In this document: positions 44,272-51,678 of the stretch, in pieces
How the letters are laid out: each line of letters opens with the position of its first letter
Position numbering within the stretch: the stretch's first letter is position 1
DNA from: Flavobacterium gillisiae
Lineage (GTDB): Bacteria; Bacteroidota; Bacteroidia; Flavobacteriales; Flavobacteriaceae
Assembly (NCBI RefSeq): GCF_900107635.1
Contig: NZ_FNRD01000013.1
Location: 88,337 to 152,336, forward strand
Length of the DNA stretch: 64,000 nucleotides
Direction: 5' to 3'
Position numbers and translations under genes: made by a program
Notes under the pieces: generated by a model
What the model saw: the letters and a program-made list of their open reading frames with translations, nothing else
The model's database searches: none
Told to the model about the DNA's origin: nothing

Positions 44272-45816
44272 ATGGAAAACTTCAGGAATATAAACCCCGT
44301 TAAGGTCGACAAAACAACAATTATAAACCTGGAAAAAGGGAAACTGCCTCCACAGGTTTTAGAGTTGGAAGAAGCCGTTCTTGGGGCTATGATGATTGAT
44401 AAAAAAGGAGTAGATGATGTTATTGATATTCTATCTCCTGATGCTTTTTATAAAGATGCTCACAAACATATTTTTGAGGCAATCGTTCAGTTGTTTACTG
44501 AAACACAGCCTATCGATTTACTTACAGTATCAGCACAGCTAAAGAAAAATGCGAAGTTAGATTTAGCAGGTGGTGATTTTTATTTAATTCAGCTTACTCA
44601 AAAGATATCCTCGTCAGCGCATATCGAGTTTCACTCTAGAATTATTCTTCAAAAATTCATTCAACGTAGTTTAATACGGATTTCTTCGGAAATAATCGAA
44701 GAATCTTATGATGAGAGTACGGATGTTTTTGATTTATTGGACAGAGCGGAATCGAAGCTCTATGAAGTTACTCAAGGAAATATAAAGCGAAGTTCTGAAA
44801 CAGCTCAAAGTTTAGTACTACAGGCTAAAAAGCGAATTGAAGAAATTGCAGGACAAGAAGGCTTAAGTGGTGTAGCCACTGGTTTTGAAAAGTTAGATAA
44901 AATCACTTCAGGTTGGCAGCCGAGTGATTTAATTATTATCGCAGCTAGACCAGCGATGGGTAAGACTGCGTTTGTATTATCGATGGCGAGGAATATGGCT
45001 ATTGATTATGGAATGCCAGTTGCCTTGTTTTCACTAGAGATGGCATCGGTACAATTAATTACGCGTTTGATTTCATCTGAAACTGGATTGTCTTCAGAGA
45101 AATTGCGTACTGGTAAATTAGAAAAGCACGAATGGGAACAATTGAGTACTAAGGTTAAAAACTTAGAGAAAGCTCCTTTGTTTATTGATGATACTCCTTC
45201 ACTGTCTATTTTTGATTTAAGAGCTAAAGCGAGACGTTTGGTGTCACAACATGGAATCCGAATCATTATTGTGGATTACTTGCAATTAATGACTGCCGGA
45301 GGAAATGGTAAAGGTGGTGGAAACAGAGAGCAGGAAATCTCAACAATTTCCCGAAACTTAAAAGCATTAGCAAAAGAATTAAATGTTCCCGTAATAGCGC
45401 TTTCACAGCTATCGCGTGCGGTTGAAACCCGTGGATCTAGTAAAAGACCTTTGCTTTCTGACCTTCGTGAATCGGGTGCGATTGAGCAAGATGCTGATAT
45501 TGTGTCCTTTTTATACCGTCCAGAGTATTACAAGATTGACGAATGGGATGATGATGAAGCTTCTCCTACTGCAGGTCAGGCAGAGATAATGATTGCTAAG
45601 CACCGTAATGGTAGTATTGAAAACGTTCGTTTGAAGTTTATTGGACATTTAGGGAAGTTTGATAACTTAGAAGATCATAGTGGTAATTATGATGATTTAC
45701 CTTCTTCTATGAATGACGATGATAATCCGTTTATAACTAAAAATTTACCTTCGGCGCACGAAGCATTCGGAAGTAATCTGAATGACGACGACGACGACAG
45801 TGATATGCCTTTTTAG
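44272..45816 (+). CDS. dnaB: replicative DNA helicase DnaB
   Basis: 514 residues: an N-terminal helical domain (LEEAVLGAMMIDKKGVDDVI), then a RecA-like motor with Walker A ARPAMGKTAFV, SLEMASVQLITRLI, Walker B IIIVDYLQLM and the arginine-finger region AIEQDADIVSFLYRP. The tail is Asp-rich (DDDDDSDMPF). It unwinds DNA at the chromosomal fork as a hexamer. It is followed by its own terminator. Confidence 0.97.
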   Translation: MENFRNINPVKVDKTTIINLEKGKLPPQVLELEEAVLGAMMIDKKGVDDVIDILSPDAFYKDAHKHIFEAIVQLFTETQPIDLLTVSAQLKKNAKLDLAGGDFYLIQLTQKISSSAHIEFHSRIILQKFIQRSLIRISSEIIEESYDESTDVFDLLDRAESKLYEVTQGNIKRSSETAQSLVLQAKKRIEEIAGQEGLSGVATGFEKLDKITSGWQPSDLIIIAARPAMGKTAFVLSMARNMAIDYGMPVALFSLEMASVQLITRLISSETGLSSEKLRTGKLEKHEWEQLSTKVKNLEKAPLFIDDTPSLSIFDLRAKARRLVSQHGIRIIIVDYLQLMTAGGNGKGGGNREQEISTISRNLKALAKELNVPVIALSQLSRAVETRGSSKRPLLSDLRESGAIEQDADIVSFLYRPEYYKIDEWDDDEASPTAGQAEIMIAKHRNGSIENVRLKFIGHLGKFDNLEDHSGNYDDLPSSMNDDDNPFITKNLPSAHEAFGSNLNDDDDDSDMPF

Positions 45817-45824
45817 AAAATATC

Positions 45825-45850
45825 AAAAGCCTATTTTTATAGGCTTTTTT
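45825..45850 (+). terminator. rho-independent terminator of dnaB
   Basis: The stem aaaagccta / taggctttt is followed by a T run, 9 bp after the dnaB stop. Confidence 0.85.
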
Positions 45851-46000
45851 AATGCCTTATATAGCTGAATTCCTTTCTTTTTTGTTGCTAATTTTTCGAT
45901 GTTAGTGTAATTAAGTTTTTATTTTTTTAAAATTAATTTAGTAGTTTAGCTCTCCTATTAATCAAGTTTAACTATTTATTCAACAGTAAATTATAAATAT

Positions 46001-46378
46001 ATGTCAGAAAAAAATTTCCAAAAAGATATTATTGTACCTGTAAAAGAAGCAGGAGTATGGACAAAAAACTATAGAGAGGATCTAACTATTGAAGAGAGTA
46101 AGAAAAAGGTAAACTCTTTTGTGATATTAAGAGAAACTCTAGAGATGGTTTTGGACCTTGAAACTACAGCCGTTAGAGCATATATAGGTATCAATGATAA
46201 AAAGCAAAAGACTTTGCTCTTTGTAGGTGCAGAATGGGACGAAACAGCACAGGTTTATCGAGATGTTTTTGGACCAAATGAACTTGGATTAAATAGTGCT
46301 GAAGAAGGTATTGTTTATGATTTTACAGAGCCTAGTCCTCCAAACAAAGGTGATGATACAAGTCCGTTAAATCAGTAA
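46001..46378 (+). CDS. conserved unknown soluble protein (125 aa)
   Basis: 125 residues, no signal peptide or membrane segment, beginning MSEKNFQKDIIVPVKEAG. A middle section (AVRAYIGINDKKQKTLLFVG) is beta-rich and the tail is Pro/Asp-rich. No named family recognised. It leads the run of membrane protein, broken paralogue, kinase and regulator and may belong to it. Confidence 0.65.
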   Translation: MSEKNFQKDIIVPVKEAGVWTKNYREDLTIEESKKKVNSFVILRETLEMVLDLETTAVRAYIGINDKKQKTLLFVGAEWDETAQVYRDVFGPNELGLNSAEEGIVYDFTEPSPPNKGDDTSPLNQ

Positions 46379-46391
46379 ATTATAGGGTTGT

Positions 46392-47051
46392 ATGTATACT
46401 ACATTTGTAAATATAAGCTATGTTTTACTGTTTCTTAATTTTATTTTATATGTGATGCGTTTTTATAAAAACAGCAAACCCTATAAAATTTTTACTTATT
46501 ATCTTTTTTTAATAATTACTGTTCAGGTTATAGCTCATATCTGTACTGAAGTGTATGGCGATAATCTGTTTTTATCTCATTTTTATTTTGTAGGTCAATT
46601 TATATTTTTGAATTTTTTTTATAAATCGATTTATAAATTAGACTGGCAAAAAAAAATGGCTAATAGTCTTCTTCTAGGTGGACTTACAGTAATTGGTGTT
46701 CAATATTTAATTGATCCAGCTGCTTTTTTTAAGTTTAATAAACTTGAAATTGTTGTTACCTCTTTTCTTATAGTAATTTTAGCTGTTATACATTTGTATA
46801 ATATGTTGTCAGAAAAAAAAGAATTTTATTATGCAACCATTGGAATAATATTTTATTTATTCAGTAGTACAATTCTATTTTTGGTAGGCAATTTAATGGA
46901 AATGTTAGGCGATAAATATCATTTCTTCCCATGGACTATTAATGCTTTTCTGGTAATCTTATATCATTTGTTTATCCTTTATGAATGGAAGATAAGCTTT
47001 TATAAAACAGCAATATCCTCAGGTATAGATGCAACAGAACCAGTTTCTTGA
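46392..47051 (+). CDS. multi-pass membrane protein next to a two-component system
   Basis: 219 residues with six or seven hydrophobic helices and short charged loops (RFYKNSKPYKIF, LSEKKEFYY). No named family recognised. A decayed copy of its C-terminal half follows at 47243. Because the kinase downstream has no large sensor domain, this membrane protein may supply sensing; that is inference from position. Confidence 0.7.
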   Translation: MYTTFVNISYVLLFLNFILYVMRFYKNSKPYKIFTYYLFLIITVQVIAHICTEVYGDNLFLSHFYFVGQFIFLNFFYKSIYKLDWQKKMANSLLLGGLTVIGVQYLIDPAAFFKFNKLEIVVTSFLIVILAVIHLYNMLSEKKEFYYATIGIIFYLFSSTILFLVGNLMEMLGDKYHFFPWTINAFLVILYHLFILYEWKISFYKTAISSGIDATEPVS

Positions 47052-47242
47052 AAGAAGGAGTAGATAACGAATTTTGTTGTTTATTTGTAAGGAATGGGTT
47101 GCTTCTGTTGTTTTACTTTGAAATTATTTTTGATATTTAAAAACTAGTAATTTTAAGCTGTTTTTAATAGTATAAAAAGTACAGTTTAAGGTGTTAAAAT
47201 TATAAATTACACTAATTTAGCGGAGCCGTTTTAATTGTTAAG

Positions 47243-47592
47243 GTTGGGTTTTCTATAGGTGTTCAATATGGTTGTCATCCAAGTCTTTTTTTAAATTTAA
47301 TCGGTTCGAAATATTCATTACAGCTTTGTTATTGATTGTTTTTACAACTTTTAATTTTTACAATATTCTGAATGAAAGAAGTGCTTTTTATTATATTATT
47401 ATGGGACTCCAATTCTATTTGTAGATAAATACAGTTTTGTTTTTTGTAAGGAATTTGACGGCTAACCTAAGTATAAAATGGAGTCATTTTACATGGGCTT
47501 TGAATACTTTTCTTATGATGACAAATCAATATTTTATTTTAATGGAGTGGTATAAAAGTTTTCCAGTAAAAGAAATTCAATTAGAAAGATGA
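47243..47592 (+). pseudogene. broken paralogue of the 46392 membrane protein
   Basis: Reading from 47243 gives VGFSIGVQYGCHPS, then a frameshift in a T run near 47290 leads to FFKFNRFEIFITALLLIVF and FYNILNERSAFYYIIMGLQF. A stop at 47422 is followed by INTVLFFVRNL, SHFTWALNTFL and YFILMEWYKSF. These line up in order with GVQYLIDPAAFFKFNKLEIV, LYNMLSEKKEFYYATIGIIF and FLFILYEWKISF-like segments of the upstream protein. The 5' half is gone. Its stop codon overlaps the kinase start as ATGA. Confidence 0.85.
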
Positions 47593-48380
47593 AAATAAAT
47601 CCAGTTTATGAGAGAGAAATCGTTACAATCATATTGTACACTTCTGTCTTTTTTATAATCCTAGCAGTCGTATTGATTTTGTTTTTCTATTATTCTCGAA
47701 AGAAGATTCTCCAAAAAGAATTTGAGAAGAAAGATTTAGAAATTCAGCATCAAAAAGAGCAACTGCGGGCGGTAATTATTACCCAAGAAGAAGAACGCAA
47801 AAGAATTGCACAGGATTTACACGATGACATCAGTTCAAAACTAAATATTGTTTCATTAAACAGTCACTTGCTAAAGACACCTAATTTAACGGCTAAAGAG
47901 ACGCTGGAAATTACTGGTAATATAATTGAACTTACCGCCAAAGCTTTAGAAAACACAAGAAGAATTGCTCATGATTTATTGCCTCCGGTATTCGATAAAT
48001 TTGGCCTTCATGCAGGAATTGAAGAACTCTGTTCTGAGTTTAACAGTAGTAAAGCAGTACAAGTCGATTATCAAAATAATCTAGAGTTTGATGATGCTGA
48101 TAAAGAGAAGGACCTTCATGTGTTTAGAATATTACAAGAATTAATGAATAATTCCGTGCGTCATGGTAAAGCTTCTGAAATTACTGTTTCATTTGACGAG
48201 AATGAAGTGGGGAGATATTGTAGATACACAGATAACGGAGTAGGTTTTGACATAAAAGACAAAAAGAACCATAACGGCCTGGGAATGAAAAATATTGGGA
48301 GCAGAGTTGATTTTTTAAATGCTACTCTGACTGTTGATTCTAAGATTGGCAAAGGAATTAGTGTACTATTAAATTTTTAG
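47589..48380 (+). CDS. sensor histidine kinase, HisKA_3 (NarL/UhpB) type
   Basis: 263 residues: one N-terminal membrane helix, a coiled-coil linker, then EEERKRIAQDLHDDISSKLN with the phospho-acceptor His78, the N-box ELMNNSVRHG and the G-box GLGMKNIGSR. There is no periplasmic or PAS sensor domain. It is followed 3 bp later by its response regulator. Its ATG overlaps the stop of the broken paralogue, a trace of former translational coupling. Confidence 0.93.
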   Translation: MKINPVYEREIVTIILYTSVFFIILAVVLILFFYYSRKKILQKEFEKKDLEIQHQKEQLRAVIITQEEERKRIAQDLHDDISSKLNIVSLNSHLLKTPNLTAKETLEITGNIIELTAKALENTRRIAHDLLPPVFDKFGLHAGIEELCSEFNSSKAVQVDYQNNLEFDDADKEKDLHVFRILQELMNNSVRHGKASEITVSFDENEVGRYCRYTDNGVGFDIKDKKNHNGLGMKNIGSRVDFLNATLTVDSKIGKGISVLLNF

Positions 48381-48383
48381 AGT

Positions 48384-49049
48384 ATGAATGACACCATAAA
48401 GATTGTCTTAGTAGATGATGAAGTTCTTTTTAGAAAAGGTATTTCCTTTTTATTGGGTAGAGAAGAAAATATAGAAATTATTCACGAGGCTTCAAATGGA
48501 TTAGAGCTGATTTCCTTTTTAAAGGAAAGTAGTCAGCTGCCTGATATCATTATAACAGATTTAAAAATGCCTTTGTTGAATGGTGTTGAAGCAACAAAAA
48601 TTATTCATAAAGAGTTTCCTCAAATTAAAATTATTGCTTTGACGAGCTATGATTCGAAATCTTTTGTTGCTAATATGATAGATATTGGCGCCGTTTCTTA
48701 TATCGTAAAAAATGCAACGCCACAAGAGCTGTTAAGAACGATTCATGAAGTGGCGAATAAAGGATTCTATTATAATGATACAGTAATGAAAATTATTCAG
48801 GATACTGTGTTGACGTCTAAGAATAACAAAAGTAAATTAGATAGTGGTTTTCTTACTTCGAGAGAACTAGAAGTGTTGCAACTGATATGCAATCAAAAAA
48901 CAACAATAGAAATTGGAGAGAAATTGTTTATAAGTCCAAGGACAGTTGAAGGGCATAGAAACAATTTATTGCTTAAAACAGAATCCCGAAATATCGCGGG
49001 ATTAGTAGTTTTTGCGATTCAAAATGAAATTGCTTCGATTACTATTTAA
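48384..49049 (+). CDS. LuxR/NarL-type response regulator
   Basis: 221 residues: receiver domain with phospho-acceptor Asp59 in IIITDLKMP and Lys in a VKNATP-like switch region, then a C-terminal HTH (LTSRELEVLQLICNQKTT and ISPRTVEGHRNNLL). It forms a standard pair with the kinase just upstream. Targets unknown. Confidence 0.95.
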   Translation: MNDTIKIVLVDDEVLFRKGISFLLGREENIEIIHEASNGLELISFLKESSQLPDIIITDLKMPLLNGVEATKIIHKEFPQIKIIALTSYDSKSFVANMIDIGAVSYIVKNATPQELLRTIHEVANKGFYYNDTVMKIIQDTVLTSKNNKSKLDSGFLTSRELEVLQLICNQKTTIEIGEKLFISPRTVEGHRNNLLLKTESRNIAGLVVFAIQNEIASITI

Positions 49050-49069
49050 CTCGTTTTAAAAGAAAGAAA

Positions 49070-49201
49070 TTATAAACTAAGGAATATGAAAGATAAAATA
49101 TAGAAAGATAGAATAAGAATTACTAAAACTCCTATTCCTAGTTTTCTGAGAGTACTGAATCGTTCAGACGGCTTGCTATTATCAATGAAGTTCATAACCA
49201 T
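49070..49201 (-). CDS. putative small membrane protein (43 aa)
   Basis: A short minus-strand frame starting MVMNFIDNSKPSERFSTLRK followed by one hydrophobic helix of about 20 residues. A second start at the third codon is possible. Basic N-terminal part plus single helix is typical of real small membrane proteins, but no family is known to me. The rest of the 374-bp gap holds nothing clear. Confidence 0.4.
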   Translation of the reverse strand: MVMNFIDNSKPSERFSTLRKLGIGVLVILILSFYILSFIFLSL

Positions 49202-49423
49202 TTTTTTATCTGTTTATATTTATATAAAGTAACAATTCAAATTTAAGAATTGTTATTAGGGTGACTATAGGTAGTTTTACCTGTTTTTTAATTATTTGTA
49301 TTCTACATTTTGTTTCAAGCAACTTCTTGTAATCAATAATCTTATAAGTGAATTGATTTAAAAAGTGAAATTTGAGCAGTATAAATCTTTTCCTTTTCTA
49401 TCTTTGAGTTAAAATCTTATATA

Positions 49424-50686
49424 ATGATTTCTAAAAGAGTATTTTTTATTTTAGTTTTTCTAGTGTCGATTACAGCAAAAGCATCTTTTATTTTGTTGCC
49501 GATGGACGAAAACACGCAACAAAATCACCTGAAAGCGTATGGAATTACTTTTTGGTGTTTAGAAAAAAAATTTAAAGCCAGTTGGTTACTCAACTACCGC
49601 GGTGGTTCTTTCCTATTGCCTGATGCTCCGGAAATTCGTAAGGAATGCCAAATTAGAGGGGTGAGTTTTGAAGTTCTTTCAGAGAGTGAAGAAGCGAGGA
49701 TTTTAGATGAAATATCGAGCCCGTCTCAAAATATGGAAACGGTAATCCTTGAGAAAGCACCTAGAATTGCTGTTTATACACCTAAGGGAAAACAACTTTG
49801 GGATGATGCCGTAACACTCGTTTTAACCTATGCCGAAATTCCATTTACACCCATATATGATGAAGAAGTCCTTAGCGACCAATTAGTACTTTATGACTGG
49901 TTGCATTTACATCATGAAGATTTTACGGGACAATACGGAAAGTTTTTTGGCGCCTACAGAAATGTACCTTGGTATATTGAGGATAAGAAAGAGGCAGAAG
50001 AGTTAGCATCCAAATTAGGTTTTACAAAAGTATCAGAGGAAAAAGGAGCTGTAGCCAAAAAAATAAGAAATTTCGTTGTTGGAGGGGGATTTATGTTTGC
50101 CATGTGTTCCGCTACAGACAGTTTTGATATTGCATTGGCAGCTGATGGAGTGGATATTTGTGAACCGATGTTTGATGGAGATCCAAGTGATGCCAATTAT
50201 CAGTCTAGTATGAATTATGGGAATACTTTTGCTTTTAAAGATTTTATATTAGAAAGAAAACCGGATAAATATGAATTTTCAGATATTGATATGACGGAGA
50301 AACGGCGTATTCCAATGGATAAAGATTATTTTACCCTAATGGAGTTTTCCGCTAAATGGGATCCTATTCCAAGTATGCTGTGTCAAAATCATACACAACT
50401 GGTAAAGGGTTTTATGGGGCAGACTACTTCTTTTGATGCTGCGCTTATTAAATCAAATGTTTTAATTATGGGTAGTTGTGAATTGAATGGGGAAGCGCGT
50501 TACATTCATGGCGAGAAAGGAAAGGGAATTTTTACCTTTTATGGTGGGCATGATCCAGAAGATTTTCAGCATCAGGTGGGGGAAGCGCCAACAGTTTTGG
50601 ATTTACACCCTAATTCTCCGGGATACCGCTTAATTTTAAATAATGTATTGTTTCCTGCTGCCAGAAAGAAAAAACAAAAGACCTAA
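49424..50686 (+). CDS. exported conserved protein, family often labelled asparagine synthetase B
   Basis: 420 residues with a signal peptide (MISKRVFFILVFLVSITAKA). The body contains LPMDENTQQNHLKAYGITFW, LLNYRGGSFLLPD and a C-terminal ITFYGGHDPEDFQHQVG-like section (GIFTFYGGHDPEDF). Relatives in Bacteroidota are often named asparagine synthetase B, yet I see no glutaminase Cys2 or PP-loop motif, and the protein is exported, so the name looks wrong. A class I amidotransferase-like fold is possible (LRPRI-type segment IAVYTPKGKQLWDDAV). It lies 32 bp before glutaminase. Confidence 0.7.
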   Translation: MISKRVFFILVFLVSITAKASFILLPMDENTQQNHLKAYGITFWCLEKKFKASWLLNYRGGSFLLPDAPEIRKECQIRGVSFEVLSESEEARILDEISSPSQNMETVILEKAPRIAVYTPKGKQLWDDAVTLVLTYAEIPFTPIYDEEVLSDQLVLYDWLHLHHEDFTGQYGKFFGAYRNVPWYIEDKKEAEELASKLGFTKVSEEKGAVAKKIRNFVVGGGFMFAMCSATDSFDIALAADGVDICEPMFDGDPSDANYQSSMNYGNTFAFKDFILERKPDKYEFSDIDMTEKRRIPMDKDYFTLMEFSAKWDPIPSMLCQNHTQLVKGFMGQTTSFDAALIKSNVLIMGSCELNGEARYIHGEKGKGIFTFYGGHDPEDFQHQVGEAPTVLDLHPNSPGYRLILNNVLFPAARKKKQKT

Positions 50687-50718
50687 CTTTGACCGCTTTC
50701 TAAAACAAGTAGTACATT

Positions 50719-51630
50719 ATGGATTACGCATCAATTTTACAAGAGATACAACAAGAGTCGAATGGATTTCCCACTAAAGGAAATGTGACTTTAACCATAC
50801 CGGAATTAGCTAAGGTGAGTCCAAATAAGTTTGGGATTCATTTGACTACAATCGAAGGAGGCGATTTTGGCATTGGAGACAGCAATGAAAAATTTTCTAT
50901 TCAGAGTATTTCAAAAGCATTAACTGTGGCTTTGGCCTTTTCTTTTTTAGATGAAAAAATATGGGAAAGAGTCGGTGTTGAACCTTCAGGAACGGCTTTT
51001 AATTCTTTGATTCAATTGGAACATGAAAAAGGTATCCCGAGAAATCCATTTATTAATGCGGGAGCAATTGTCATAGCTGATATGTTAGTTTCCTGTTTAA
51101 AAAATCCCAAAGACGATTTTCTAGCCTATATAAGGTTGATTTCTGGAAGTCCAACAATTGAATATAATTTGGACGTAGCCCAATCGGAGAAAGATACCCG
51201 TTTTAGAAATGCCGCTTTGGCTAATTTCTTAAAGTCATTTGGAAATATTGAAAATGATGTTGACGTTGTTTTGGATTTCTATTTTCATCAATGTTCGATT
51301 GAAATGACTTGCAATGAACTTGCACATTCTTTTTACTTTTTTGCCAATGAAGGGAAAACGAAAGAAGGAAAACAAATTTTGACAAAGAGTCAAGTAAAAA
51401 GATTAAATGCTTTGATGCAGACCTGCGGATTTTATGATGAGTCAGGTGAGTTTACGTATAAGGTAGGACTGCCAGGTAAAAGTGGAATTGGTGGTGGTAT
51501 TGTGGCGTTATTTCCAAAAGTTTTTGTGGTAGCTACATGGTCTCCTAAATTAAATAGGAAAGGCAATTCAGAATTGGGAATGCATGCCTTGGAACTACTG
51601 ACTAATAAAACTGGAATGTCGATTTTTTAG
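50719..51630 (+). CDS. glsA: glutaminase
   Basis: 303 residues of the serine-dependent beta-lactamase-fold glutaminase family: nucleophile motif S-x-x-K in SIQSISKALT (Ser63, Lys66), NPFINAGAIVIADML, and GLPGKSGIGGGIVALFP. It hydrolyses glutamine to glutamate and ammonia. It sits in a cluster of amide-nitrogen and cyanophycin genes. Confidence 0.96.
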   Translation: MDYASILQEIQQESNGFPTKGNVTLTIPELAKVSPNKFGIHLTTIEGGDFGIGDSNEKFSIQSISKALTVALAFSFLDEKIWERVGVEPSGTAFNSLIQLEHEKGIPRNPFINAGAIVIADMLVSCLKNPKDDFLAYIRLISGSPTIEYNLDVAQSEKDTRFRNAALANFLKSFGNIENDVDVVLDFYFHQCSIEMTCNELAHSFYFFANEGKTKEGKQILTKSQVKRLNALMQTCGFYDESGEFTYKVGLPGKSGIGGGIVALFPKVFVVATWSPKLNRKGNSELGMHALELLTNKTGMSIF

Positions 51631-51631
51631 C

Positions 51632-51661
51632 AAAAAAAAGCTACTGTTTCCAGTAGCTTTT
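51632..51661. terminator. bidirectional rho-independent terminator
   Basis: The stem aaaagctactg / cagtagctttt with TTTC loop, flanked by A and T runs, lies between convergent glsA and cphA. Confidence 0.88.
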
Positions 51662-51678
51662 GTATTTATATAAAAAAA

